From Tipula vernalis (lineage: Eukaryota; Arthropoda; Insecta; Diptera; Tipulidae): a DNA stretch of 64,000 nt. Location: NCBI GenBank assembly GCA_958295665.1, contig OY282560.1, positions 147,676,091 through 147,740,090 of the forward strand, in the 5' to 3' direction. A model generated the notes under the pieces. It worked only from the letters and a program-made list of their open reading frames with translations, searched no databases and had not been told where the DNA came from. The translations under genes were made by a program, and so were the position numbers. Below, piece by piece: positions 1 to 13,124 of this stretch; the stretch's first letter is position 1; each line of letters starts with the position of its first letter.

Positions 1-690
1 GTCCAATAAGTTAGTGTTGATGATTTTTGCTTTTGCTAGTTGCGCTGCTCTAACTATCTCTTTTATTTCCTCTTTGATAATAAGAAGTCGATTGAATAGA
101 ATTTGTTGCAGTTTATCATCCGAGTCATCATTTACATGGTTCATAATCTTATTGAATTCGATGAGCATTTGGTTTGTTGTGTCCATTAAGGCTTTGTTAA
201 TTTTATACTGTTGGTTGTTATTAGTGATAATTTGGTTTTGACTTTTAACGATCTGATCCCAATTTGTGGCATCAGGCGATCCCGCGATCCACTTCCATGC
301 GCTCCCGATTCAGTTGATTGATCGTTTGGCTCTGGTATTATGTCCTTTGAGTTCCGAAATAAATTGCCCTATTTGATTTATTTGATGGACCAACTGAGGT
401 CGAAGTTTGCTTTCTTGATGCATTTTGTTGATCGTTGGTGTAATTCAATCAATTAGTTCTTCGTAGTTTCCCAAATTGATGATATGAATTAGTTTGAAAT
501 TCCCACTGATGATTTTTCCATTGCCTTGCTTCAATGTTACTAATGGGGTGTTGCACTCGTAGACGCTCATTGGCATTGATTGACCCAAAAGCCAAGTGCT
601 GGAATTGAAAAATTATTGTGTTAGGTTTTTTATATGGGCTTTATGAATCCGTCTTCCGGTTGTAGTTGTAACTGTGACATTTTTATCTAA
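1..690 (-). pseudogene. Errantivirus-type env remnant
   Basis: Read on the minus strand, this stretch keeps most of an insect endogenous-retrovirus envelope glycoprotein. It shows a furin-like R-A-K-R site near 322-333, followed by a G-S-A-W-K-W-I-A-G-S-P-like segment typical of errantivirus Env just after the cleavage site. A long heptad-like helix rich in N, Q, I and K follows, running to the window edge (residues such as IEFNKIMNHV). An in-frame stop lies directly after the cleavage site, another lies near 630, and at least one frameshift is present, so it cannot make the protein. The 3' end of the gene lies outside the window. The neighbouring gag/protease fragment on the same strand supports one element. 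The family call is from motif recognition. Confidence 0.75.
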
Positions 691-1255
691 ATTAAAGTTT
701 TAATTTAAAATTGGGAATTTGAAATTTTTAAAAAATATTTTTATTTTTTTTAATTTCTAGTTTAAATATTGTCAATTTTAAATTTTAAATTTATAATTTT
801 ATGTTTTTAATTTTGAATTTTGAAATTTGAATATTGAATTTTGAATTCTGAAATTTTAAAATTTAATTTTTAATATTGAATTGTTAATTTTTAATTTTTG
901 AATTTTTAATATTTATTATTTAATTTTTCATTTATAAGTTTTAAAATTTAATTTTAAATTTTTAATTTTTTAATTTTAATTGTTAATTTTTTATTTTGAA
1001 TTTTCTATTTTTAATTCTAATTTTAAATTTTTAAATTTGAATTTTTTATTTTTAATTTATAATTTTTAATTTTTAATTTACAATTTATAATTTTAATTTT
1101 TTAATTTTTATTTTTGAATTCTTAATTATGAATTTTGTATTTAAAATTATGAATTTTGCATTTTGAATTTGAAATTTTTAATTTTAAATTTTAAATTTTG
1201 AATTTTTAATTCTTAATTTTGAATTTTGAATTTAAAATTATGAATTTTGTATTTT
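691..1255. repeat. AT-rich degenerate low-complexity tract
   Basis: About 560 bp made almost only of variants of TTTTAAATTTT and TTTTGAATTTT, with no open frame on either strand. It lies exactly between the gag/protease and env fragments of the errantivirus remnant, where pol should be. Pol has been lost, and this simple sequence has expanded or been inserted at the junction. Confidence 0.8.
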
Positions 1256-2095
1256 GCCAGTTAAAGGAGTTTTTGCTTCGTGTTCGGTAACAGATGATTG
1301 TCGCGAATTTCAATATTGTTGACCTGATGTGATCTTTTTTCGTAGAGTGGAATTTTGATGTTCGGTGATATCAATCACCTTGCTGATGTCTAAGCTTTTG
1401 AAAAATTGTCCGCTAATTTTTTTGCTGATCCCTATATCTCCTGCTGCTGATCTGATTTTAAATTGAACGTTAGTTGGGCCAGCGGTTTTAGCTAATTCTG
1501 GCTTTACAAAATTTTTATTAGCTCCGGTGTTGATTAGGAATTTTAGTATGCTGTCATCTTTAAGTTTATATTCTATATATGGTATGCTAGAGAGCCATCC
1601 ATTATCAAATTTAGTTCCGGATTTTCTTCTAATGGCTCATCGTGATCAGCTATTCCCTCTTCGAAATTTTCTTCCACTAGTTGGTTATAATGATCCTCCA
1701 CTTCCTCTTGAGTTTCCATGTGATTAATTCTCTGTAGTTTCCGTGGTTCATTTTGATACGAGTTTTCCCGTTTGAATTGTTGATTATTTTGGTAGTTCGG
1801 GCGATTGCTGTAATTGACCTGCCTTGTTTGCACCGATGGGTCAACCTCATTGGTACCGGTGGTTTAGGATTGTTTGGTCTAGGCGGAACGGGATTGGCTT
1901 GGTGTTGAATATTATTTGCCATGTTCCTCTGTTGTAGACTTGTAGTGGCATCGCTCCAGAATTTCTTTGTGGAATGTACGGTTGTCTTGGTGCAATTTGA
2001 TTTATAGGTACGGTTACAGAATTATTATAATTTCTTTTATGAATTGGAATGTTCCTGAAGTTCAGATTCTGTTTTTCCGATTATAAGAACGAATA
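1256..2095 (-). pseudogene. Errantivirus-type gag (nucleocapsid) and protease remnant
   Basis: On the minus strand a basic, N/Q/P-rich segment (about 1570-1930, two overlapping frames) resembles the C-terminal end of an errantivirus Gag. It runs into an acidic stretch and then, after a frameshift near 1573, into an aspartic-protease-like segment reading FLINTGANKNFV. The catalytic Asp of the usual D-T-G triad is replaced by Asn, so the protease would be dead. Downstream on the same strand come the AT-rich tract and then env. The gag/protease identity is good; the errantivirus assignment rests mainly on the env neighbour. Confidence 0.65.
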
Positions 2096-3239
2096 ACGTG
2101 TCGAACTACTTTATCTCTTAAAACAATATCCGCACCTAGCGGAAATGTATCTTAAGTTCGATAAAATTTAAAGGGCTGTTTGTGAACGTATTTGATTTAC
2201 CTAAATAAGAATCGAACGAATCCGATTTAGTTCAAATAAGAATCCAATACTTCAAAGATGCGAATACTTTCGAACTAAATACACGAATAGATTCTCTGTA
2301 TTCGAAGTTGGCATTTTGTAGTTGGCAAGTCGGTAGGAAGTTAAATTTTTATTTATTTAGTAAATTTATTGATTTTTTCAAAATTTCAATCAAAATTTGT
2401 TGTTAAACCGTTAAATCAATAATGTCATTGCTAAAAGTTCATTGACGGGGAGTAAGAAGAGGAATGAAACAGAATCTAAAACGAGGAACTTCCAACATTG
2501 ATGGGGTGATGTAACACCCGGGCTAAAACCAATCATTTTTGTTTTTTATAGTTTGGTATTTATGTTGTCCATCACTTGTTACTAGCTCGATTGTAAATGA
2601 GCTTATATCCTAAAAATCGAGTGTTTAGCAAGGAGAAGATTTCCGTGATTCAATAATTTTAAAAGAATATTCATTTTGTGGCTTACTAGAAAAATAATTT
2701 ATTCAGTGTATTTGGATACATTAATAAGTCGCTTTGTAATAGAACAACTAACTGAAACAAGAAACAAAGAACTTTGACTGGTGATAAATGCATTACTAAA
2801 GTGATTAAATGTTTTGCAAAATAGTGAAAATCAAGACCACTATGATGTATCAAATGAATCAAGCGGAACTAAAGCTCTAAAACAAAAACTTCACCAGTAT
2901 AATTTGGAAAACTTAACATTCGGAAAATTTTATTGAGTGATCAATCAACAGCATCAGTATTGAACGGTAAAAGACGATATGATTAATGAATCAAATTATA
3001 ATGCCGTCGAACTGCACTAATTTTATTCTATTTTATTCTCTTACAGTAACACTAAAGTTCGCTTAGGCGTTGCCCCTTTCATTTGAGAATAAAAGGTTGG
3101 GATAGGACAATGGAGTATAATTTATGGTTCATAATTTTTAGGATCATAATTTATCGTGCTTACGTTAATAGGGTTAAAATGAAAGTTGAAGTGTGCTTTC
3201 ATCATGTACATTCACAATCTGGTGGTTTTAAATAAAAAT
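2096..3239. other. AT-rich intergenic, possible LTR remains
   Basis: No gene is visible. The part next to the gag remnant (about 2100-2500) could contain the decayed LTR of the errantivirus, but no matching second copy is present in the window to prove it. Confidence 0.4.
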
Positions 3240-3625
3240 TGAATTTTAATAAACTGCAAACTTTGGAATAAATAAGATTGTGTAGTAATGACAGTTCACC
3301 TTATTTAGCTTATTGATAAGCATTGGATGATAAATCTTATCTAAAGCTTTTAAAAAGTCAGCACTTATAAAATCAACTTGTTGCATGTTTTCAATTTTAT
3401 TATATAAATGTACATAGAGAGAAACCAAGCAAGTAACGGTCGATCTACCTGCAAAAAATGCTGCGCCCTTGAAATAAAAATTTTCAGTTGAAAGAATAGA
3501 AAAGTTGAAAGAACTTTGGAATGGTGAAGGGTATTGTAATACCGCGGTAGTTATCGACCTGACTCGTTTTCTCTACTTTAAAATCGGACGAATATGGGAA
3601 GTTTCTCAGGGTTTGAAGTGACTGC
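3240..3625 (-). pseudogene. Non-LTR retrotransposon reverse transcriptase fragment
   Basis: Minus-strand translation in shifting frames gives three LINE reverse-transcriptase blocks in the right order: a VDNYRGIT segment (compare the usual NYRPI/NYRGI motif), FFAGRSTVTCLV (compare G-F-x-x-G-R-S-T) and DFLKALDKIYHPMLINKL (compare D-F-S-K-A-F-D-x-V-x-H, the first catalytic block). The later YADD block is missing, so only the fingers/palm start survives. Frameshifts separate the blocks. The NYRGI form suggests a CR1/Jockey-like lineage, but this cannot be settled from such a short piece. Confidence 0.75.
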
Positions 3626-4164
3626 AGTCCACAAGCTATCATGGAAAATGGCAGTTAGTGGTACCGCTAAACCTCACTCTCGCACTCTTGTTAATGTTGG
3701 CACGGGTTAAGTAATCAAAGATTTTTCCCTCATAAATGACAATTGGTTAAATTAGGAGCCATCACTTATACTGGAGCGAGTAGCAGTCGAAGTTATGGGA
3801 GGTTGATAACCTGACTCAAAATATGATACAAATAAATTACAAATTTCGGCTGTCTCAGTGGAGTAAAATACTCGTATGACATAGGCAGTTTCCCTAGGTG
3901 TTTTTTAAGTTCCTAATTATCTTTAATCCTTAAAATGTAATTAAAGGAAAGACATGGAAGAAAGAGGAAAGACATTATTACACTGAGGAAGGAGTGAAAC
4001 TTATTATTTCGCTTTTCAATAATTAGCAGTTCGATATTATATTGCGGAACGGACGTTTATTTTTAAGTAATGTAGTTTATTACCAGCATTGAGACGATCG
4101 TAGAGCGGCAAGACAATATAATTTAAATTTCGTTTGCGACGAAAAAAAACCCAATCAGCATTGG
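3626..4164. other. AT-rich sequence without recognised gene
   Basis: No open frame with recognisable motifs. The Ty3/gypsy element stops abruptly at the right edge of this stretch, so it is host flank or older repeat debris. Confidence 0.5.
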
Positions 4165-4902
4165 CTAAATAACGTCCTTTGCCATTTTCGGCCAATAGGA
4201 AAGCTTCCTTAGTCTGGTTAACGTTTTCTTTATACTTCCGTGAGCTGCAGTTGGCTCAACATGCTCATTTTTAATTTGTTCCGGAATCAAAGGCTCAGGT
4301 ATCCACAATTTCGAAACGGGCACATCGAGAATCACATCCTTGGAGTTAGATTCTATCCTAATATAAAGGCGGTCATTTGAAATCCGTAAATTAGGATACT
4401 GGAGGGGTTTAGCAGCTACGTTATTTTTAATAGTGGTATAACCATCATCAATAAAGGCTGGAGATTTGAGGTCTATCTTCTCTACGCAAACTGTTTGGTG
4501 CAACTTAAGTTCCTCAGCTGTATCACAATGTATCCTTGAGAGCGTATCCGCCACTACATTGTCTTTACCTTTTTGATGAACAATTTCAAAATCAAAGCAT
4601 TGCAGGTAAAGGCTCCATTTTGCCAATCGGCTGGTCAGATCGCGCATATTCATTAGCCACTTCAGACTGGCATGGTCAGTAATCAACACGAATCTGTAGC
4701 CTTCCACGTACTGGCGAAATTTTTTAATTGATAGAACGGCAGCCAGACCCTCCAGTTCGCACTTTTGAAACAAGACCCCTCCAAGTCCTTCCGTGCTCGC
4801 ATCGCAGCTAATAAAGAATTGCCTTAAATAATCCGGGTTCGTGAGCACAGGAGCAGTAGACAACAGACATTTTAATCGCTCAAAAGCATTTTGAGCATCC
4901 AT
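4165..4902 (-). pseudogene. gypsy RNase H and integrase N-terminal domain
   Basis: An open frame of 245 residues covers the RT connection, RNase H and the start of integrase. Visible RNase H landmarks are FFISCDASTEGLGGVL (first catalytic Asp), ITDHASLKWL and the closing HQKGKDNVVADTLSRI. These are the standard order for Ty3/gypsy RNase H of the RNH_like class. Near the end, HVEPTAAHGSIKKTLTRLR followed by YWPKM is the HH half of the integrase HHCC zinc finger. The frame breaks at 4165 before the CC half, so there is no catalytic core (no D,D-35-E). The fragment could not integrate. Confidence 0.85.
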
Positions 4903-5875
4903 TTTTTCAAAATATCTGAAATCGGGGCTGATACTTGGGCGTAGTTGGGAATAAATCTCTGCCTTATTTGTTTCACCGACTTTGGGATCGGAAAATTGAC
5001 AATAGCTTCTACTTTCTCAGGGTCACTTCGGAGACCTTTTTCTCCAACCACGTATCCAAGATACCTAATCTCCTTCATGCAAAAGAAACTTTTCTCGGCA
5101 TTAATTGTCAATCCGGCGGTCCATTAGTGATAAGGCTAGCGACAAGAGATAGGAGCTGAATATATTCGTCAAAGCTAGGGGTCACAGTCAACAGGTCATC
5201 CAAGTACACAAAGACCCGATCGTGCAATTCCGTTGAAACAACTCTGTGCATTAGGCGGCTCATTGCCTGAGCAGCATTGCAGAGCCCGAACGGCATCACT
5301 CTAAACTGGTAGAGCGGCCGACCGGGAACCGTAAACGCCATCTTTTCTCTTGAAATTTGTTCCAACGGAATTTGCCAAAAGGCATCTTTTAAATCGAGGG
5401 CCGTTATGTATCTGGTGTTCTTAAGTCGAGATAGCAAACCATTTATATTTGGAAGTGGGTACGAGTCTTTTACCGTGACCGCGTTCAGCTTTCGTCAATC
5501 AAGGCACAGTCTGGACTTGCCATTCGACTTCTTGACCAAAACGACAGGTGATGACCATGGGTTTTGGCTTAACTCTATCACGTTAAGTGAGAGGATCCGA
5601 TCAACTTTTGAATATAATCGCTTTTATACTATTGGAGAAAAAGGAAAGTATCGCTGTTTAATTGGAAGCGCCGATCCAACATCAATTTTATGCTCATGCA
5701 AATGAGTGCAACCTAGACCCAATTTAGTAAAAGAAGGAAATGAATCTTTCACTAGATTAAGCCTTGCCGTTTGATCCGCCGTCAGTTTATTCATCTTATC
5801 TTCAATTTCTCTGGTACCGAGTTCATCAACCATTATAGAGGCAATACCAAATGAATGCCAGAAGTTTATACCCAA
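4872..5875 (-). pseudogene. gypsy reverse transcriptase, frameshifted
   Basis: Three minus-strand frames tile a Ty3/gypsy RT. The N-terminal part (about 5875-5624) has the IKQRYFPFSPI entry segment. The central part (5437-5108) contains TALDLKDAFWQIPL (first catalytic Asp), MPFGLCNAAQAMSRLM and the active-site box FVYLDDLL. The C-terminal part (5111-4872) has the thumb segment KSFFCMKEIRYLGYVVGEKG. Frame changes near 5600 and 5110 and internal stops make it inactive as it stands. It lies between the protease and RNase H of the same element, the expected pol order. Confidence 0.85.
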
Positions 5876-5913
5876 GTATAAATAATTTTGAACGGAAGGA
5901 ACTATAAAAATTG

Positions 5914-6222
5914 TTATATATCGAGTTTTATTCTTATATTGCCGTCAGCAGTTTTAGCCGACGCATTCATTTTATGGAATTTTGGATTGATATCCACCAG
6001 AAAATTAATTGACTCTTTACCCAGAATGCTGATGCCTGCTCCACTATCAAGCAATCCGTACACTGTTTTTCCACATATACTAGCGTTTAAATAGGGCCTA
6101 ATATCAGTTTCCATTGAAGGTGAGCCCAGAGTGGTGGCTGCGCATTCGCGGTATAATTTTTTCTTAGCAGTGAAATATTTAAGCACACGTGACGATTTCT
6201 TTGAAGATTTAGTTTGAACCAA
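5914..6222 (-). pseudogene. gypsy aspartic protease
   Basis: A minus-strand frame of 102 residues contains VYGLLDSGAGISILGKESI, the D-S-G-A active-site signature of retroviral-type aspartic proteases, followed by a hydrophobic strand and a downstream ADGNIRIK flap-like segment. It lies between the zinc knuckles of Gag and the RT, where the protease is expected. No separate start is implied, since these are normally parts of a polyprotein. A single-domain length of about 100 residues fits the family. Confidence 0.8.
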
Positions 6223-6229
6223 TTTTAAG

Positions 6230-8092
6230 ATTGTTTTGCATTAAAAAATTTAGATTTATCGTGGACAAATTCGGGATCATGGTGTGGTCCGGGAAAAGTT
6301 GAACTATTGGGACTAGTTGTTGAAGTTAAATGAGGGGTTTCCCCGTTTGTAAAGATTTGTTGAATCTGGATGCATTCTGGTTTTGTTGCGGACTTTGCAT
6401 CCCAGCTCTGGCAAAGCCCGATCTCATGTTTTCCGAGTTATTGTGGAACCTATAATTGGTACAATTTATTTTTTGAACGTTTTGTTGTCCACAGCCAAAA
6501 CAAAAGACTTGTAATAGGTCACGAGGACAATCTTAATAATAATGCCCCAGATCCCTATAATTCCAACATACGATAAACTGAACTTTATTATTGAAACTGT
6601 TAAGAGCATCGACACAATTAAAGTCATTGTACTCAGCTGTTTGTGTGACACCTTGAATTTCATTCACGTGAGACATTCGTTTCGGCTGATAGATCGTTCT
6701 AGGATCATAGCCAGACTGTGTCCACAAATTTTCATAAGATTCAGCGAGAATTCTTAATTGATTGATTGAAGTAACCTGAACATTTATTATTTTGTCACGA
6801 TAAGCAGGCAGGAGGTTACTTTTCACTACGTCGAGAAGCTCTGATTCGCAAAGTTTTCTTATTAGCCGATTATTATGGATCTCTATGTCCAATAGATAAA
6901 ATTTTGCACCGTTTCTCTAGTGGATTGTACCCTTCGGTAAATATAACGATGAGTTTCTGCTTCCTGTTCAGGATTAGAGAACCAGGATAACATTGCCTCT
7001 TTTATGTTGTTCCAGTTTGCTGTTGGATTGGACAAAATCGCTCCGCTCCTCCACTTTGAAAATTTTTCGCTTGGATCAAATTTCCTATTACTGAATACAT
7101 TAGAATCCCGATTAGCATCTCCAAAAGTTGTATTATTTTGGCCACCTCTGCGTTGAACAAGGTTATTGCTGTGTATATTTATTCGATTGAAATCCGCAGT
7201 TATTTTTTCATATTCAGAATGAACTTGGACAGATGGACGAATTTTTGATGTCGCTAAGCTATTTAGTAGATCAGAAAATTTTTCCGAGAGATTTTCCTGT
7301 ACTGATCGGTAGTTCAGAGAAAATTGCGGAATATTTTGAGTATCCGAAACACCAAATGTTTGACCATTTCGGTATGCAAACGACTGTGGTTTCATTAAAT
7401 CCAATCTTCGTTGTTGATTTGTTATACCGTTGTTTTCACGAACTTGCGAGGGAATTGTTTCTGACTTTTCAACAGCTGAGTTACGGTGATGGACTTGATG
7501 TCATGTTCACGTTTATTATATTAGGTGATAAAGCAGTTGCACCAAGGCTTTCGTCTGCCATGCCTGAGTCCTCTTTGTCTCTATGGATTGCACCGATAAT
7601 CTTCGTGCAAGTAGATTTGGACTGAAATTTTGGTATGGCACCACCATCGTTTTTTGCTACCGGTGTGTTGTCGCCTCTCATTTCGATATCAAGGTTATCC
7701 TCTAATAACTTCGTAGATCTGCGATTTGATCCCAAAATTCGGGTCAACTCAGCGTCCGAACCAATAGAATTTTTGAGTCTTATCGCCCGATCATTCCAAT
7801 GTGAGATTTGAACGTAAAGTTTATCTAATAGCTCCCGTCGTGATTTTTCATTTGTCCTTTCTACTTCATACCCAATGGAATGAGAATTTTCATTACATTG
7901 ACGGCGTTCATCTTCATAAACTACAGGAGTATGAATCTTTATCGGTTTTAAACTAGGATCGACTGATTCCTTTTCTAAACTTTCGGTCAGTTTAACCTAT
8001 GCTTTTGGAACAATATGATCGATGTTTCGTACCAAACACTCGATTTTTATTTCATCGGAATTAGGATAGTTAAAAATATTTCGTTGTGCCAT
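6230..8092 (-). pseudogene. gypsy gag with double zinc knuckle, broken
   Basis: The likely start is the ATG at 8092-8090, reading MAQRNIFNYPNSDE. An in-frame TAG follows after about 31 codons, and further frame changes occur near 7480, 7404 and 6890-6530. The capsid-like part includes KWRSGAILSNPTANWNNIKE and ETVQNFIYW. Near 6570-6480 are two CCHC-like knuckles: a degraded one reading CWNYRDLGHYY (second Cys changed to Tyr) and a second reading CFGCGQQNVQKINC. Together they mark the nucleocapsid. The stops and frame changes make it a pseudogene. Confidence 0.75.
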
Positions 8093-9006
8093 TTTATTAT
8101 CAGAGGTAGTTAACTCTAATGTACCTCTAACAATTTGGTTAAAACAAGAACAATAAATTTGAAAACAAATGGTAAATTCGTATTGATTGTTAAATTATTT
8201 AAGAATCAATTATAATTAAATTAATAAGATTAGTAATTATAAAACTAATAAATTGTATGTTATTAATCAAGACTTTAATATTCGTAATATTATTTCAAAA
8301 AAAAAAAATCACTGTTAATTGATAACGGGAAGTGTGAATCTCTGCGCTAGATGACTAAAGTTAAAATAAATTTTGAAATGTATAAACAAGCGTAAACTCC
8401 TTTAGCTAAATTTCAATTATGTATGAGCTGAATTAACTGTCTAATCGAAGACCAATCATCAGGAAAAACAGAATCACTGTTAAAATCAAAACTTTAAATA
8501 ATTTTATTCTGAATAGGAAGTTACCCACACCAAGAAAGGAAAATTGGAATCATCAAAATAATCAAAACTTTCCTGATGATTAGGAAACAAAATCATATTG
8601 GCCCAAAATGGAACCAAAAATATCCAAAATGAAAAACAAATAAATTTAAAAAAAAAAATTCTTACCCAAGAATAGAGTTTCAAAATTCTACTTCTAATGT
8701 TCTTATCATTGACACAGCTAATCCTACTCAGCGTAAGAGCTAACAGAATCACTGTTAGATCATAATTACACAGTACTAAAAAAACCTGTTAAAAAAAACT
8801 CAACAGTATGAAATATTTGAAACGGAACCTAAAACAAGAAGATTAGTAGTCATTCGCCAGACTTTTAACATATGAATTTATGCGAATTATACGACTATCT
8901 TATAATAGTTGAGGAGTGAAGCTCCCTGGATATCTTTTTAGGATTACCAAAGTAACAAAATCAAAAGTGCCCTTCAGGTCATGTTAACTTAGTCTTCATT
9001 GACATT
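8093..9006 (-). other. gypsy 5' leader region
   Basis: Noncoding stretch between primer-binding site and gag start on the minus strand. It contains the 11-mer AATCACTGTTA three times on the plus strand, near 8308, 8472 and 8742. Otherwise it is AT-rich with A/T runs. Its length is normal for the untranslated leader of a large gypsy element. Confidence 0.55.
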
Positions 9007-9027
9007 CAAGTCCCTGTTTCGGCGCCA
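9007..9027 (-). promoter_or_regulatory. Primer-binding site, tRNA-Lys type
   Basis: The plus-strand sequence CAAGTCCCTGTTTCGGCGCC plus a final A matches the 3' end of tRNA-Lys(UUU) at 19 of 21 positions, including the CCA end, by my recollection of that tRNA. On the minus strand it reads TGGCGCC..., directly downstream of the presumed LTR end. Reverse transcription of the element would have started here. Confidence 0.7.
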
Positions 9028-9132
9028 TGTGGTGAAAGACCTGCTGTTGTTCATCTGTTGGTGCGCTGGCTAAGGGAAAGCTCGCCTTCAATGGGAGGTT
9101 CGTTTTACCAAAAAAAAAACAATCGCACCACA
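9028..9132 (-). repeat. Possible LTR remnant
   Basis: The sequence beside the primer site begins TGTGGTG on the plus strand, and an inverted CACCACA follows at 9126-9132, giving LTR-like inverted ends about 105 bp apart. LTRs of this family are usually several hundred bp or longer, so this may be a truncated LTR or a chance match. No second LTR copy is seen in the window. Confidence 0.35.
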
Positions 9133-9357
9133 AAAAAAAAAATTACACTTTAATAATCATCACTGCGCAAAGAAACCACTTTTCAAAAAACCGTTAGTTC
9201 ATTATCGAGGTTATTTATTTCATTTAAAAATTAAATTAAGTGTTGGCATATTAAGAATAATATTCAATTTGGTTATAAATCCTAATATTGTATAACTATC
9301 TAAATCTACTATTGGTTATTCATTTATTTATTTTTAATTTTATTTATTAATTAAATT

Positions 9358-11171
<1,814 letters not shown>

Positions 11172-11290
11172 TTACCCCCTCGAAGTTATTCCAGATTTTC
11201 AACCGAGGAAAATTTGAAATTACAGACTTTTTACTCGAGCGAACAAATCCATCCCAGGATTTTAATTTATTATAAGATATTTTGTCGTAA
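11172..11290 (+). repeat. Left outer inverted repeat of the foldback structure
   Basis: Its reverse complement matches the right copy through TCTTATAATAAATTAAAATC, then GGGATGGATT, CGCTCGAGTAAAAAGTCTG and TCAAATTTTCCT in the same order. Confidence 0.8.
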
Positions 11291-11449
11291 TTAAAAATAA
11301 AAAAAAAATGATTTTTAATGTCAAGATTATGGCAACCATATCTGGAACCATTTAAACCAGGTTTGTTTGCTTAAAGTGTTGTTACATCAATTAACGTATT
11401 GCCTTTCTTTTATTAGAAATGAACAACAAAAAAAATTAATAAAAAAATT

Positions 11450-11995
11450 CTTCTGCCCAGAATTATAGTGGCTCTTCATATTTTTTATGTCCATTTAGTA
11501 AAGGATCCTATTGGCCAAAAATTATACTGATTATTTTGGTCCTGCTAATTTACTATGTCAGTTCCGTAGGAGGTCCCATTTGCTACCTCTTGACCAATTC
11601 TGAACGAAGTTCGCTTGTTAAAATTTTTTTTAAAAGAATTTTTTTATTTTTTATTTTATTACTTTTTAACTATGGGAGGGCTACATATTTATTGATGTAG
11701 AAAAAATTCTAACAAGCAATCCGCGTACAGAATTGACCAAGGGATAGCAAATAGGATCTTCTACTAAGCTGACACAACAAATTTGCAGGGTCACTATAAT
11801 CCTGAGCGGAAGAATTTTTTGAATTTTTATTCATTTTTAGCTATGGGAAGGCTACACATTTATTGATTTAACGAAAATGTTAACAAGCGAACCGCATTCA
11901 GAATTGGCCAAGAGGTAAGCAATAGTACTCTCTACTAAACTGACACAACAAATTTGCATATAATCCTGAGCGGAAGAATTTTTTTAATATTTATT
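11450..11995. repeat. Three copies of a roughly 170-bp repeat block, one inverted
   Basis: Near 11650 and 11840 begin two direct copies of a block running from CTATGGGARGGCTACA through ATTCTAACAAGC and ACAACAAATTTGCA to CCTGAGCGGAAGAATTTTT. The first copy (about 11450-11640) is in the opposite orientation: its CAATTCTGAACGAAGTTCGC is the reverse complement of the block's middle. The same family recurs at 16855-17335. Confidence 0.75.
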
Positions 11996-12008
11996 TTTGT
12001 TATTTTTA

Positions 12009-13110
12009 GGCATCTCAACTCAAGCAAAGCGCTAGAGCGAGAGAGATGCTTTATATCCTCGCTGTTGATATCTTTTAACAAATAGTAATTCGAAAAGCAC
12101 TGATCCGATTTTCATGAAACAAAGATAGACTAATAGACCTTAATCAAATAAGAAAAACAAGGTATAGCTAAGATCTGTAGGTGGTCGGATTCCAAAGTTA
12201 TAGATGCGTAATGATTCCCTTCATAACACATTCACGTAAAAAACTAAAAAAATAAAAGTCATAGAACACTAGATACTTTCAAAATTTTATTTTGCTTATG
12301 AAATGAATGAATGAAAATGGTTTTGTTTGTATGTAATATCTCGGAAAATAAGCACTCTAAGAAAAAAATGGTTCAAACGATCGAAACGATCAAAATTTAA
12401 TTATTCCGTGGGGAAAATACATTAGTGTTAAAATTAGTACCCCCTCCTCCTTGTAGGTGGGGCGGGAGTAACTCTGAATCTAAAATATTAACCCTTATTT
12501 TTTTTTGCAGATTCGGATTCTACGGCTAAAAAAATACGTAGGATTTGACTGAAACCTGTTTTTTGAATTCATGATAGATGGTGCTGTAATTGACGATATT
12601 CCTTTTCCATTGAAAGATGATGAGGCAAGGGGACTCATGTAAATCAAGCACCATTTTCAAAGTTATTCGAAATTTGCAAAATGAATAAATCTTTTGACTA
12701 CCAATTTTGAGTATTTACAATGAAACCGTGGTATTTTTATTGCAGAGGTATTGCAGAACCGTTTGCGTAGGTTCTCAGTAGGAGAAATCGAAAACGAAGA
12801 TCGTCAATTAGAGCGCCATCTATCATGAATCGAAAAAAAATGTTTAAATCAAATCCTGCGTATTTTTAGCCGTAGAATACGAATCTGCAATAAAAAATAG
12901 GGGTTCATATTTTAGCTTCAAAGTTACCCCCGCCCAACCTACAAGGAGGGGGGGTGTACTAATTTTAACATTAGTGTATTTCCCCCATGGAATTATTAAA
13001 TTTTGATTTTTAACCATTCTTTTCGTAGAATGTTTATTTTCCGAGATATGTGAGTGTATCAGGTTAAAAAAATCACCCGGTATATTGAAAGGCGGCATTG
13101 TTGAGATGCC
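12009..13110. mobile_element. Nested palindromic element, about 1.1 kb
   Basis: It is bounded by GGCATCTCAAC at 12009-12019 and the inverted GTTGAGATGCC at 13100-13110. Inside, arms at about 12340-12600 and 12780-13050 are reverse complements over more than 200 bp. Matching landmarks are ATATCTCGGAAAATAA, a GGTGGGGCGGGAGTAAC-like stretch, CTACGGCTAAAAA and a CATGATAGATGG-like motif. The centre near 12690 has no long open frame. It looks like a foldback MITE inserted in, or forming part of, the larger structure. Confidence 0.6.
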
Positions 13111-13124
13111 GGTAATATGATTAC

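Larger units (their letters stand above)
4165..9132 (-). mobile_element. Ty3/gypsy LTR retrotransposon, 3'-truncated
   Basis: The order on the minus strand is: LTR remnant, primer-binding site (9007-9027), a leader of about 900 bp, gag (from 8092), protease (about 6222-5914), reverse transcriptase (about 5875-4900), RNase H and the integrase zinc finger (to 4165). The integrase core, any later gene and the second LTR are missing, so the element is cut at its 3' end. All genes carry stops or frameshifts. A double zinc knuckle in Gag and a tRNA-Lys primer site are compatible with the Osvaldo/Ulysses group, but that clade assignment is only suggestive. Confidence 0.85.

Noticed and set aside
9028..9132. 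Complete 105-bp LTR
   Set aside because: Inverted TGTGGTG/CACCACA ends are suggestive, but the length is far below normal and there is no second copy; kept only as a low-confidence remnant.
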